Positions 43,050-52,267 are shown, numbered from the stretch's first letter. The stretch: 64,000 bases of DNA from JAAFHZ01 sp964247085 (GCA_964247085.1 CAXTSX010000001.1:62001-126000), one strand, 5' to 3'. The notes: a model not told the origin generated them from the sequence alone. Program-made: numbers and translations.

Positions 43050-43685
43050 TTATCCCAATTCTTCGGCCATCTTGTTCCGCAGCGCATCGCTGACCTTACG
43101 CAGCACGCCATTAATAAATCGATGGCTCTCATCGTCGCTGTAGCGTTTGGCTAGTTCGATCGCCTCATTGATGGCAATTCGATCGGGTAAGTTCAAATAC
43201 TTAATTTCCACCACTGCAATGCGTAAAATATCCTGGTCAATCTTGGCCAGGCGGCGCAGTTGCCAATCGACCATATGGCTACTCAGTAAGCTGTCAATTT
43301 CAACTTTATTTTTAGCAATACTACCTAACACTTCTAGGGCGTACTGCTGCACTTCCGCCTGATTAGTGAGCTGGATAAACTCTGGCATTTGCAGAGAATG
43401 ACCCAGCCGATTGATCACCGATTGAGTCAACTCCAAGCTTTCTTGGAGCATAATACGGGCACTGTGCACATCACTGGCGCGGGTTTCGCTATGTAGCAGC
43501 CTTTCATGACTGCGTTGCAGCTCGGCAGTGGCGGTTTCTAAGCTTTCCTCCGCCTCGGTGCGCAAAGTGCGGATCGCCGCTAACACCAACTGGGATAGCT
43601 GTTGACTGGCAATTTTCTCAGGGGAACTAGGTAGTTGAGATAATCCCAATAGAGCTAGTTCACGCGCAATTTCACGAGGTTTCAT
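43050..43685 (-). CDS. nusB: transcription antitermination protein NusB
   Basis: All-helical factor that binds rRNA boxA with S10 (NusE). The 211-aa protein opens 'MKPREIARELALLGLSQLP' and ends with the conserved 'AKIDQDILRIAVVEIKYL' and 'SHRFINGVLRKVSDAL'. It is longer than E. coli NusB (139 aa) because of an inserted helical segment of about 60 residues rich in Glu and Ser, which is usual in cyanobacteria. It is 48 bp after the DUF502 gene and 91 bp before ftsY. Confidence 0.93.
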   Translation of the reverse strand: MKPREIARELALLGLSQLPSSPEKIASQQLSQLVLAAIRTLRTEAEESLETATAELQRSHERLLHSETRASDVHSARIMLQESLELTQSVINRLGHSLQMPEFIQLTNQAEVQQYALEVLGSIAKNKVEIDSLLSSHMVDWQLRRLAKIDQDILRIAVVEIKYLNLPDRIAINEAIELAKRYSDDESHRFINGVLRKVSDALRNKMAEELG

Positions 43686-43733
43686 GGGTTAAGGGAAATT
43701 TAGAAGGCGGTCAATTCTAGCACTTCTGGGTAC

Positions 43734-44477
43734 TTAAGACTCATCGGTGGTGATGGCGATCGAATCTTTTTCTAGGCTGGCGACTAACGGCGCATCATAG
43801 GCCGCTGGCACCAAAACATTGGGAGCATTCATCCCGGGACTGACAATTCCCCCCGAAACAATCACCTTAAAGGCATCTTCTACCGACATCGACAAGTTCA
43901 CCACATCTTGGGCTGGCACCACTGCGTACCAACCAGTGGTGGGATTAGGAGTGGTCGGAATAAACAAATTGAGCATCGGTTCGGGCATTTGCAGCTGAAT
44001 TTCACTGTGCAGAGAACCAGTAACAAAAGCTAAGGCCCAAATACCGCGCCGGGGATATTCCACCAAGACCACTTGCCGAAACCGATTGTTGGAATCTTTG
44101 AGGAGGGTTTCTAGGAGTTGTTTGAGGGTTTTATAAACCGAACCAGCCAGGGGAATAGCCTGGAGTAAACGTTCACCTAAATCTAGTAGCCATTTACCAG
44201 CAATATTCCTAGCCATTAAGCCAATTAGCAAAATAGACAGCAATGGTACCACCAAACCCACTAACAGGTTTAAAATCCCCACCAGAAGGGGGTGTAAGCC
44301 ATCGAAAGGATTAATTTGCTGGGGAATCTTAGTTAGTATGTGGATTACCCAACTAGCTATATTAATAGTCAACCAAATGGTGGTAGCTAGGGGGATAACG
44401 ACTAACAACCCAGCAATTAAGTCGTTCTTCAAGTCCTGGCGAAAGTGCTGGAACACAGGGGGTAAACTCTCCTTCAA
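43734..44477 (-). CDS. DUF502 family membrane protein
   Basis: 247-aa protein with two strong N-terminal hydrophobic stretches ('LIAGLLVVIPLATTIWLTIN', 'LLVGLVVPLLSILLIGLMAR') and a soluble C-terminal part with the family motifs 'IPLAGSVYKTLKQL', 'VVLVEYPRRGIWALAFVTG', 'FIPTTPNPTTGWYAVVP' and 'VEDAFKVIVSGG'. Its molecular function is unknown; plant relatives (LCV/COV1) act in membrane trafficking. First gene of the DUF502-nusB-ftsY run here. Confidence 0.88.
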   Translation of the reverse strand: MKESLPPVFQHFRQDLKNDLIAGLLVVIPLATTIWLTINIASWVIHILTKIPQQINPFDGLHPLLVGILNLLVGLVVPLLSILLIGLMARNIAGKWLLDLGERLLQAIPLAGSVYKTLKQLLETLLKDSNNRFRQVVLVEYPRRGIWALAFVTGSLHSEIQLQMPEPMLNLFIPTTPNPTTGWYAVVPAQDVVNLSMSVEDAFKVIVSGGIVSPGMNAPNVLVPAAYDAPLVASLEKDSIAITTDES

Positions 44478-44583
44478 GATTTAAACAGCTTTTTTGGGAT
44501 TACTTCTACTGACCCAGTGAAAGGCAGAGGTATTTCCTATATACCTCTAGTTTTAGAACTTCTGGCTGAATGTTGCAACATAA

Positions 44584-45399
44584 TTATTGCTTGCGCTGCC
44601 GGATACCATTAAAACCAATAAAGCTAAATCCGGCAGCTAGTAAGAGACTAACAATACTATTCCGAATGCTGGTTTGCCACATGCGGATAGTGGAGGAGTC
44701 TTTGGCTGCTTGTTTTTGTTGATTGATTTGTTGCAGAGCTTCATTTTCTTTTTTGGTAATTTCGGCTGGATCGGTTTTGACAATGGCTTCTAGCTGGGAC
44801 TTTTGAGCTTGGAGCTGCTGCAAATCGGCGGGGGCAACTTTACCACTCTTGACAGCTTGTTCCATGGCTGACAGCTGTTTTTGAATCCCGCTTTTGTCTT
44901 TAATCGCCGTGGCTTGATTTTTAACTTGGGTTTCCGCTTCACCAAATTTTTCGGTTATTTTGGTGACTGATTTATTAAGATGTCCATTACCGACGAAGGC
45001 CTGAAAAGGGGCGATAATGATGAATAAAAGACCTAAGATTACGGAGAAAATTGCGGCAAACAGCCCAGTTTTACTTCTGGATTGGCGATCGTCCAGGGAA
45101 ATATCCTGAATCCATTCTCCAACTACTAGTAATATCACGCCAATAATTAAATTCTGTCCTCGATCGATCAACTCATTACTGGCCATGAACCACCAATTTT
45201 TGGGAGTCGAATTGGCAATTGCCGTCACATAAGAGGGTAAATCATTGGGGTTGGCAAAAATTTCATTTCGCAACCAATCAAAATCATTTAATCGATAGGG
45301 CATGATCGCAAATATCAGATCTACGAAAACAGCAACTATCAAAATTGCCCCAGTGGTTTTGGTTGCAAGGGATGTAATCAAACTACTATTGAATCTCAT
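44584..45399 (-). CDS. membrane protein with periplasmic coiled coil (HpsJ-like, tentative)
   Basis: 271-aa protein: hydrophobic helices at residues ~15-32, ~82-98 and ~110-130, then a charged helical coiled-coil region ('ITEKFGEAETQVKNQATAIK', 'NEALQQINQQKQAAKDS'), and a last helix before a basic tail ('GFNGIRQRKQ'). The layout recalls HpsJ-type proteins of cyanobacterial polysaccharide loci, but I see no diagnostic motif and no other hps genes beside it. It is 106 bp upstream of the DUF502 gene. Function not assigned. Confidence 0.7.
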   Translation of the reverse strand: MRFNSSLITSLATKTTGAILIVAVFVDLIFAIMPYRLNDFDWLRNEIFANPNDLPSYVTAIANSTPKNWWFMASNELIDRGQNLIIGVILLVVGEWIQDISLDDRQSRSKTGLFAAIFSVILGLLFIIIAPFQAFVGNGHLNKSVTKITEKFGEAETQVKNQATAIKDKSGIQKQLSAMEQAVKSGKVAPADLQQLQAQKSQLEAIVKTDPAEITKKENEALQQINQQKQAAKDSSTIRMWQTSIRNSIVSLLLAAGFSFIGFNGIRQRKQ

Positions 45400-45619
45400 T
45401 TAGTTAGGTTAAGAGGTAGATGTGATGGAAAGGGGGCAGGCCGTCTTTGATGTATTGTGAACACTGCTGCTTAAAATGTTTTCACCAGAGTGATCGTCAG
45501 TGATGGGATCGTACCAGATTTTGACGATCGGTAATTTGGTTGTTTGCTTAGAGCTTAAATTTTCCTTGATCAGTAATACTAACAAGTGAATTTACAATGA
45601 AAAAAACTGGGATGAAAGC

Positions 45620-46342
45620 ATGAGTAAAAATAATACTAAAGTATCTGCTGATAGTGCTTCGTTGGTGACTGAAATTTCTCCTTGGATTCAAGATATTGTC
45701 CGGGAAGCTATCGCCCAGCGTGGACAAGCGTATATTGCCCTGGCCGGGGGTAGTACCCCCAAAGTTATTTATCAGGCGTTAGCCACTGCCAATTTACCCT
45801 GGGAGCAGCTCCAAATTTTTTGGGGTGATGAACGCTATGTACCACCTACCGATCCAGATAGTAATGAGTTAATGGCTCGTCAAAACTGGCTGAATCTAGT
45901 GCCAATTCCGGCAGGGAACATTCATCCTTGGCCAACCGAGGCTGGACAGCCAGAGCAATGTGCTGCTGCCTACCAAACAGAAATATTAAAATGTTTTGAG
46001 TTGTCTGCTGGTCAAATCCCCCAATTTGATTTGGTATTGTTGGGGATGGGTGATGATGGTCATACGGCTTCTTTATTTCCTCATACACCAGCATTGGGAG
46101 TGATCAATCGGTTGACTGCCGTGGGTAGCAAAGACGGCCAACCACGCCTGACCTTCACAACTGCCATCATTAATCGGGCACAACGGGTGGCTTTTATTGT
46201 GACCGGAGCCAATAAACAAGCCGCACTGCAACAAGTATTTTCCAATACTGCTGATCCTCAGCAATATCCAGCTAAATTGATTCAGCCTCAAGGTGAATTG
46301 TGGTGGTGGTTAGATGCTGCTGCGGCTCAAGTTCTCTCTTAG
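45620..46342 (+). CDS. pgl: 6-phosphogluconolactonase
   Basis: Second step of the oxidative pentose phosphate pathway, hydrolysing 6-phosphogluconolactone. The 240-aa SOL/DevB-type protein shows 'ALAGGSTPKVIYQAL', 'FWGDERYVPPTDPDSN' and 'LLGMGDDGHTASLFPH', the three family blocks. The ATG follows a long leader with no strong ribosome site. It provides NADPH in the dark together with Zwf and Gnd, which are not in the window. It appears monocistronic. Confidence 0.95.
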   Translation: MSKNNTKVSADSASLVTEISPWIQDIVREAIAQRGQAYIALAGGSTPKVIYQALATANLPWEQLQIFWGDERYVPPTDPDSNELMARQNWLNLVPIPAGNIHPWPTEAGQPEQCAAAYQTEILKCFELSAGQIPQFDLVLLGMGDDGHTASLFPHTPALGVINRLTAVGSKDGQPRLTFTTAIINRAQRVAFIVTGANKQAALQQVFSNTADPQQYPAKLIQPQGELWWWLDAAAAQVLS

Positions 46343-46539
46343 CCAGTCTCACATTGTGCGAAGATTTTGTGAACAAAAACAAAAATGCAGCATTTTTTCC
46401 TCTATTCTAGAATTGAGGCTCTCCAGTGCTGGTGATTTTCGCTTTCAGTAAGCGCTAGACCGACAGATTTGGGCTATCGTTTGACAGCAGATCAAAATTT
46501 CTAGTACTAAAATAATGTTTAAGTAATTGCTATCTATTT

Positions 46540-47301
46540 ATGACTATTTGTCCTAATTGCAGCCATCAGAATCCCGCTGGTGCTACTCAATGCGAAGCTT
46601 GCTTCACACCCTTGCCAGCTACCACGAGCTGCCCTAGCTGTGGCGCAACAGTTCAGTTAGATGCAACTTTTTGTGGTCAGTGCGGCACCGGTCTGACCGC
46701 CTCGGTCACGCCAGTGGCTACCAATCCGCCGACCCCATCTGTTGAATCTGCTTCCTCCAATCTGCCCCCAACGGTGATTGCGGAACCGACAGTGAGTGAG
46801 CCGATCGCGCCCCTTTCAGAACCGATGGCAACACCAGTGTCGGTCAGCCTGCCACCGGTATCACCAGTAGCTCATCCTGATCCGGGCATAGTACCACCAG
46901 TCTCATCAGAAGTTCCCGCTCCAGCACCAGTTACTCCAGTAGCAGTGGCGCTTTCTTCAACGCAGCTTCAGCAACAGCATTTTCAGCTCACTCATGTCCA
47001 AAGTGGCCAAGTGATCGAAATTCCTTTAACTCATAATGTGGTACACATTGGTAAACCAAATGATCAAGTACCGCCGGATATTGATGTATCTGGTTTCCCC
47101 TGTTCCGAGGTCGTATCCCGCGTTCATGCCGATATCCGGGTTGATGGCGACTCCGTTTATTTAGAAGATGTGGGTAGTGCTAATGGGACTTACGTTAACC
47201 ATAATGCTTTGCCTAAAGGCAATCGTCATTTGTTGCGGGCTGGCGATCGGATTAGCTTGGGTAAGGGCGATTTAGTCACCTTTCTCTTTCAAGACAAGTA
47301 A
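46540..47301 (+). CDS. zinc-ribbon and FHA-domain protein
   Basis: 253-aa protein in three parts: two CxxC zinc-ribbon pairs at the N-terminus ('CPNCSHQNPAGATQCEAC', 'CPSCGATVQLDATFCGQCG'), a ~90-residue Pro/Val/Ser/Thr-rich linker, and a C-terminal FHA domain with 'VVHIGKPNDQ', 'SRVHADIRV' and 'VEDVGSANGTYVN'-like blocks ('EDVGSANGTYVNHNALP'). FHA domains bind phosphothreonine, so it probably serves a Ser/Thr kinase pathway. It is followed 101 bp later by a second FHA gene. The partner kinase is not in the window. Confidence 0.88.
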   Translation: MTICPNCSHQNPAGATQCEACFTPLPATTSCPSCGATVQLDATFCGQCGTGLTASVTPVATNPPTPSVESASSNLPPTVIAEPTVSEPIAPLSEPMATPVSVSLPPVSPVAHPDPGIVPPVSSEVPAPAPVTPVAVALSSTQLQQQHFQLTHVQSGQVIEIPLTHNVVHIGKPNDQVPPDIDVSGFPCSEVVSRVHADIRVDGDSVYLEDVGSANGTYVNHNALPKGNRHLLRAGDRISLGKGDLVTFLFQDK

Positions 47302-47309
47302 AATTACCG

Positions 47310-47345
47310 ATTCAGCACTGAAAATGTCTATTTTTGGTGCTGAAT
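47310..47345 (+). terminator. long hairpin between the two FHA genes
   Basis: ATTCAGCACTGAAAAT - GTCT - ATTTTTGGTGCTGAAT: a 16-bp stem with two G.U pairs and a 4-nt loop, 8 bp after the first FHA stop. No T-run follows, so it may attenuate rather than end transcription, or protect the 3' end of the first FHA message. Confidence 0.5.
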
Positions 47346-47402
47346 TGGGAAACATTGTGACATACACTTTAACTAATACTCCAATAGTAATTTTTTTGTC
47401 TT

Positions 47403-47798
47403 GTGGCCAACGTGATAATTGTCTCTCTGCTTCATCCTACCCAGTCAGTGCCAACGCAAAGTTGGACATTCACTGACGAAACTATTGTCAGTATTGGTCG
47501 GGCGACTAATAATAGTGTTGTTTTGTACAGTGCCGTTGTTTCCCGACACCATGTAGAACTGCGGCACAGTGACTCGGGATGGCGAGTGATAAACTTGAGT
47601 ACCAATGGTACTTATAGCTCAGACGGCCAACCAATTTCTAAGACGATGGCCACCGATGGGATGGTTTTTCGGCTGGCCACCTCGGGGCCGCGTATTCAGA
47701 TAAACTTGGGAGATCCAGGAAAAGCAGACCAGCCAGTAATTATTGATGAAAATGCCACCAGTGAAGATTTAACAGTGATCGATCGGTTAACTTCTTAG
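47403..47798 (+). CDS. FHA-domain protein
   Basis: 131-aa stand-alone FHA domain. The phosphopeptide-binding face is visible: 'SIGRATNNSVVL', 'VSRHHVELRH' and 'NLSTNGTYSSDGQP'. The start is a GTG ('MANVIIVSLLHPTQSV'), a beginning I recall from other cyanobacterial homologues. The end overlaps the convergent dnaN stop by 12 bp. It likely reads a phosphothreonine signal with the zinc-ribbon FHA protein. Confidence 0.88.
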   Translation: MANVIIVSLLHPTQSVPTQSWTFTDETIVSIGRATNNSVVLYSAVVSRHHVELRHSDSGWRVINLSTNGTYSSDGQPISKTMATDGMVFRLATSGPRIQINLGDPGKADQPVIIDENATSEDLTVIDRLTS

Positions 47799-48965
47799 CT
47801 GCACAGGCATCACCAAATAAATCATCTTGACCCCGCCCAGTGGGGAGAAGATGACTTGTTCTAGCACCCCGTTTAAACTAATCAAAATTTCTTGGGTGTT
47901 GATGGTTTTAAGACCATCGAGTAAATAGCGCACATTAAACGCAATTTCTAAATCTTCTCCCGATACTTGAGCCGGAAGGGATTCTTTGCCGCTGCCAATA
48001 TCTTGGGCTTCTACCGATAAATAGATAGACTGCTCACTGTTGCTAATGGTGAATTTGACTAGGTTATTATGCTGGTCCGCTAAAACTGCAATCCGTTCCA
48101 GCGAAGAGACCAGTTGCTTGCGATCGATCGTCACTTGCTTATCAAATCGCTGGGGGATCAGCATCCGATAATCTGGATATTTACCGTCCAAGGTGCGTGT
48201 GGTCAGCTGTTGATGACCCTGACTTGCTTCCCACTCAAAAACCACTTGACCGGCACCCAAATGTAAGCCAACTTTTTCGGTCGCCGGTTTGGCAGCCAGC
48301 ATTTTCTCTAATTCTCTCAAAGACCTAGCGGGGACTGTCAACTCCAAACTTTTTACCAATTCGAGTTCAGCTCCATCCACATTTTCGGGATATGCTTCCA
48401 CCACACTCAGCCGGTGTCCATCGGTAGCGGCAAATTCTAGTTTTTCAGCTTCTACTTTAAAATTAACCCCAGTCAAAATTTGTTTGGTCTCATCTTGACT
48501 ACAAGCAATCAAAGCACCCCGTAACCCATCCATCAAAGCAACCGTGGGCAGTTGTTGTACTTCGTTTTCAGCAGAGGTCGGCAGTTCCGGGAAGTCTTCC
48601 GCACTTAAACCCCGCACTTGATACTGACCAGTAGCTGATTGCACCGTCACAATCAAAGAATCACCGCGACTGGCGGTATCGTCCAGGGTAATATCACCAC
48701 TGGGCAAGCGCGAGACGATATCACTTAATAACTTAGCGGGCAAAGCCACAATTCCTTCGGCACTAACGACGGCGGCAAAGCTGGTTTGAATACCTAGGCT
48801 GGTATCAAATCCAGTGAGGCGAACCTGTTGCAATTGGATATTAGCTTCTAGCTTAATATTGGTGAGAATCGGTTGGCTAGGCTTACTGGGAACAGCTCTG
48901 CTCACTAATGAAAGACTAGAGTTGAGATCGGACTGCTGACAAACTAGTTTCATAATGGCGGTCAA
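47787..48965 (-). CDS. dnaN: DNA polymerase III beta subunit (sliding clamp)
   Basis: Ring-shaped processivity clamp. The 392-aa protein has the three-domain layout, with 'NIKLEANIQLQQVRLTGFDT', 'GVNFKVEAEKLEFAATDGHR' (clamp domain 2) and 'TINTQEILISLNGVLEQVIF', and the C-terminal 'YLVMPVQLRS' in which the usual 'MPMRL' hydrophobic-cleft residues are conservatively changed. It is longer than E. coli DnaN (366 aa) because of loop insertions. It is not next to dnaA or recF here, which is common in cyanobacteria. Confidence 0.96.
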   Translation of the reverse strand: MTAIMKLVCQQSDLNSSLSLVSRAVPSKPSQPILTNIKLEANIQLQQVRLTGFDTSLGIQTSFAAVVSAEGIVALPAKLLSDIVSRLPSGDITLDDTASRGDSLIVTVQSATGQYQVRGLSAEDFPELPTSAENEVQQLPTVALMDGLRGALIACSQDETKQILTGVNFKVEAEKLEFAATDGHRLSVVEAYPENVDGAELELVKSLELTVPARSLRELEKMLAAKPATEKVGLHLGAGQVVFEWEASQGHQQLTTRTLDGKYPDYRMLIPQRFDKQVTIDRKQLVSSLERIAVLADQHNNLVKFTISNSEQSIYLSVEAQDIGSGKESLPAQVSGEDLEIAFNVRYLLDGLKTINTQEILISLNGVLEQVIFSPLGGVKMIYLVMPVQLRS

Positions 48966-49009
48966 AAGAGCAATGGCTCCCAGATTCTAGCAAAAACGGC
49001 GGGCAAATC

Positions 49010-50191
49010 TTAGCTTTTGAGGACAGATTGATACTCAGGTGCTCTAGGCTGGTTTAAAACTTGGGATGGTTTATAAGCAGCTTTAATCGATTGAATTACC
49101 CGCTCCAGATCTTCCGTAGTCAGATTAGACCCAGAAGGCAGACACAGACCATTGTCAAATAAGGCTTCTGACACCGCGCCGCCGATCGCTTCGCAGTCCT
49201 GGAAAACTGGTTGTAAGTGCAGCGGTTTCCAGACTGGTCTAGACTCGACCCGTTGCTCGGCAAGCGCTAACCGGACATGTTCTCGATCGACACCAAAAAG
49301 CTTTGGATCGATCGTTAAAGCCGTCAGCCAGCGGGTAGAACGCCCAAAGGATGCCTCTGGCATAAAATTAATGCCGGGAATCTCCGCTAAAGCCTGATGA
49401 TAAACTTCAAAATTATGACGACGAGCATTGACCCGATCGGCTAAAACCTGAAGCTGACCACGACCAATACCCGCCAAAACATTACTCATCCGATAATTGT
49501 AACCAGTTTCAGAATGCTGATAATGGGGAGCCGCATCTCGTGCTTGGGTTGCCCAAAATTTAGCCTTTTCAATAAAATCGGGATTTTCCGATACCAACAT
49601 ACCGCCACCGGAGGTAGTAATAATCTTATTGCCATTAAAAGAATAAATGCCAATGCGTCCGAAAGCACCAGCATTCCCAGCTTTATAGGTAGCCCCCAAT
49701 GCTTCAGCAGCATCTTCAATTACTGGAACCTCATACTGATTGCAAACCTCTAAAATCGGATCAAGATCAGCGCTCTGGCCATAGATATGAACCAGCAATA
49801 CTGCCTTGGGCAGTTTCCCAATACGCGCCCGCTGATGCAAAGCATCAATGAGCAGCTGCGGGTTCATATTCCAAGTACTAGTATCACTATCAATGAATAC
49901 TGGCTTAGCATTTTGGTAAATTACTGGACTAGCTGAGGCAATGAAGGTCAAACTAGAGACAAAAACTTCATCGTCTTGTTGAACCCCGAGTAGACGAAGT
50001 GCCAGATGAATAGCTGCCGTACCAGAACTCACCGCCGCAGCATAGCCAGAACCAGTTACTTGACACAATTCTTTCTCAAAAGCGTCAATGTGCGGACCCA
50101 CAGGAGCAATCCAATTGGTGGCAAAAGCTTCTTGAACAAATTCAAATTCAGCGGCGCCTATATGGGGAGTGGATAGGAGAATTGGCTTCAT
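49010..50191 (-). CDS. DegT/DnrJ/EryC1 aminotransferase (PglE-like)
   Basis: PLP-dependent sugar aminotransferase of 393 aa that adds an amino group to a nucleotide-linked 4-keto sugar. The PLP lysine is K189 in 'YSFNGNKIITTSGGG', with 'VIEDAAEALGATYK' and 'NYRMSNVLAGIGRGQL' as the flanking family blocks. The layout and motif style resemble the UDP-4-amino-sugar transaminases of pilin/flagellin glycosylation (PglE type). It may supply the sugar used by the neighbouring PglC-like transferase. A 298-bp spacer separates it from that gene. Confidence 0.88.
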   Translation of the reverse strand: MKPILLSTPHIGAAEFEFVQEAFATNWIAPVGPHIDAFEKELCQVTGSGYAAAVSSGTAAIHLALRLLGVQQDDEVFVSSLTFIASASPVIYQNAKPVFIDSDTSTWNMNPQLLIDALHQRARIGKLPKAVLLVHIYGQSADLDPILEVCNQYEVPVIEDAAEALGATYKAGNAGAFGRIGIYSFNGNKIITTSGGGMLVSENPDFIEKAKFWATQARDAAPHYQHSETGYNYRMSNVLAGIGRGQLQVLADRVNARRHNFEVYHQALAEIPGINFMPEASFGRSTRWLTALTIDPKLFGVDREHVRLALAEQRVESRPVWKPLHLQPVFQDCEAIGGAVSEALFDNGLCLPSGSNLTTEDLERVIQSIKAAYKPSQVLNQPRAPEYQSVLKS

Positions 50192-50489
50192 GAGTGTTAT
50201 AAAGTCCTTATGGGCAAGTCTTTCAAAATTTAAGCAAGATTAAAGTTAATGTTTATTCTCAACCAATGTCTGATTGGTTCAGATAGGGTAGCAAGCCACA
50301 ATGCTTGACATTATGAATCCTGAAAGCCACATAAAACTAGCCGCAACAAGGCACTTATCAAGAAGTCCTGGCGTGGCAGTTTAATTAATACTTTTGGAGT
50401 TTATTCAGGTCGAAATTTGTGCAGAAATAATACTAATACGATGTTGTAGATATCATATCATTTTTAATAAATATGCTTAGGCTAATCTC
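50192..50489. other. 298-bp AT-rich spacer in the glycan cluster
   Basis: No credible gene. It holds a short hairpin AACCAAT-GTCTG-ATTGGTT (50261-50279) and otherwise AT-rich DNA with stop codons in all frames. In comparable clusters an acetyltransferase gene (PglD type) often sits between the aminotransferase and the phosphoglycosyltransferase; none is detectable here. Confidence 0.4.
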
Positions 50490-51098
50490 TTAAGAATCTC
50501 TAGAATCGCCGTAAAACTCGCTCATGGTCGAGTGATTAGCCTGAGATATGCCTTCTCTGATCAGAACCTTCTTGATAGTCAAAAAAAGTATTCTTATGTC
50601 TAAGAATATGTTGTAATTATCCACATACCATACATCCAACTCGAATTTTGTTTTCCAGCTAATGGTATTCCGGCCATTCACCTGTGCCCAGCCAGTGATT
50701 CCCGGTCGGACTTCGTGGCGGCGAGCTTGCTCGGGAGAATAGCGACCCAAGTATTTCATCAATAGTGGGCGGGGTCCGACTAGACTCATTTCCCCTTTTA
50801 GAACATTGAATAGCTCTGGCAGCTCATCTAAACTGGTACTCCGAATGAATTTACCAAATTTGGTAAATCTATCGTCATCTGGTAATAATTCACCACTAGC
50901 ATCTCGATCATCAGTCATCGTCCGAAACTTGTACATGATGAACGGCTTGTCATTTAAACCAGGACGTTCTTGCTTAAAGAAAATTGGAGAGCCCAACTTA
51001 GTTCTGACTAGAATGGCCAGTATTAGTAACAGGGGAGCACCCAAAATTAAGCAGGGGATTGTTATAAATAAGTCTAATAAGCGTTTCGCTAATTTCAT
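50490..51098 (-). CDS. PglC-like phosphoglycosyltransferase (bacterial sugar transferase)
   Basis: 202-aa monotopic membrane enzyme that moves a sugar-1-phosphate from UDP-sugar to undecaprenyl phosphate. An N-terminal re-entrant hydrophobic helix ('LLDLFITIPCLILGAPLLLI') is followed by the soluble core 'FIMYKFRTM', 'TSLDELPELFNVLKGEMSLV' (catalytic Asp-Glu) and 'GPRPLLMKYLGRYSPEQARR'. The size is that of the small PglC group rather than large WbaP types. It likely starts a glycan on lipid carrier. The C-terminal tail ends 'EFYGDSRDS'. Confidence 0.9.
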   Translation of the reverse strand: MKLAKRLLDLFITIPCLILGAPLLLILAILVRTKLGSPIFFKQERPGLNDKPFIMYKFRTMTDDRDASGELLPDDDRFTKFGKFIRSTSLDELPELFNVLKGEMSLVGPRPLLMKYLGRYSPEQARRHEVRPGITGWAQVNGRNTISWKTKFELDVWYVDNYNIFLDIRILFLTIKKVLIREGISQANHSTMSEFYGDSRDS

Positions 51099-51289
51099 TG
51101 CTGTCGGAGTAGAAGTTTAAAGTTAGACTGAATCCTGGTTTACCTAAATAATAAATAACAGGAATTTTAGTTCTGTTATCTTTAGTGAAGATGGTAAGCC
51201 AAATTAAGATATTCACTATATATACTGACTGTAAATGCCGTATTCCTGAATATTTTTCTATTTATTTAACTTATGTTGGTTATTATGTT

Positions 51290-52267
51290 TTATTTATTGG
51301 ATGGATATTTTTTCGCTGAAAGTCTTGTGGACAAATAGATCTCACCTATAAAGATATTACCCAATACTAGTGCCAAACTAACAATTGCGCCAATCACCGG
51401 TATTGTCCATAACAGAATGCTGATCGCCAGATTGGTCAGGATATAAAGACTAGCTACGGTGGCATGAGTAAGCCCAGATTGTTGGAGACGTTGGAAAAGA
51501 TGACGGCGATGAGCTTGGAAAATATTCTCTCGATCGATCAGCCGACAAATCAAGGTATAAATAGTGTCTGCCACCAAGGGCAGGGTGATGGCTAGGCCCG
51601 ACCAAGCGATGACTGGATCTTTATGAGGTAGTAGGCTAACAGCAATCATCGCCCCTAAAAAAGTACTCCCCGAATCGCCCATGAAAATTTTGGCTGGTGA
51701 CCAGTTCCAACAAAGAAATCCCAGCAGAGCCGCTGCCAATAGCCAGAGATATGGCTGTTGCAGGTAAACAGCCAAGAATACAACTTGGACTAAGCTACAA
51801 CCAGCCACAAGTCCATCTAAGCCATCCATAAAGTTATAGAAGTTGATGATGGCCGTAAAAGCAATGAGAGTTAGCCCGATCGCTACTACCGAACCAAAAA
51901 ATCCCCCATTGGTCAGCCAGGGTTGGGCAAACGCCCCGAAGTAGTAAACCGCAATGCTAGCGGTCATAATTTGGACTAGATAGCGAATACTAGAGGGTAC
52001 CCCCTGTCGATCATCCATCAGGCCAACGACAACTAAAGGAGTGAGAATTAGATAAATAGGTAATAGGTGGGCTGGTGGAAGCAATAACGGTAGAGTAATG
52101 GCAAAGGCAATGATGAATCCTAGTCCACCGCCGCGTGGTGTGGGTATGGTATGAGAGCTACGCTCGTTGGGTATATCTAGTAATTGTTTGCTGAGACGAG
52201 TTTTAATTAGCCATACACTTACGAGGCTGATCAGAAAGGCGAGAGTTTCTGGGATAATCTGATGCAT
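51290..52267 (-). CDS. polytopic phosphoglycosyltransferase (WecA/WbpL/MraY-like, GT4)
   Basis: 325-aa integral membrane enzyme with about ten helices, transferring a HexNAc-1-phosphate to undecaprenyl phosphate. Family motifs: 'DIPNERSSHTIPTPRGGGLG', 'VVGLMDDRQGVP' (Asp-Asp), 'NFYNFMDGLDGLV' and 'IFMGDSGSTFLGAMIAV', and the His-rich loop 'AHRRHLFQRLQ'. The opening 'DIPNERSSH' favours the WecA/WbpL group over MraY. Two different initiating transferases (this and the PglC-like one) lie side by side on the same strand with a 191-bp gap. Confidence 0.9.
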   Translation of the reverse strand: MHQIIPETLAFLISLVSVWLIKTRLSKQLLDIPNERSSHTIPTPRGGGLGFIIAFAITLPLLLPPAHLLPIYLILTPLVVVGLMDDRQGVPSSIRYLVQIMTASIAVYYFGAFAQPWLTNGGFFGSVVAIGLTLIAFTAIINFYNFMDGLDGLVAGCSLVQVVFLAVYLQQPYLWLLAAALLGFLCWNWSPAKIFMGDSGSTFLGAMIAVSLLPHKDPVIAWSGLAITLPLVADTIYTLICRLIDRENIFQAHRRHLFQRLQQSGLTHATVASLYILTNLAISILLWTIPVIGAIVSLALVLGNIFIGEIYLSTRLSAKKYPSNK

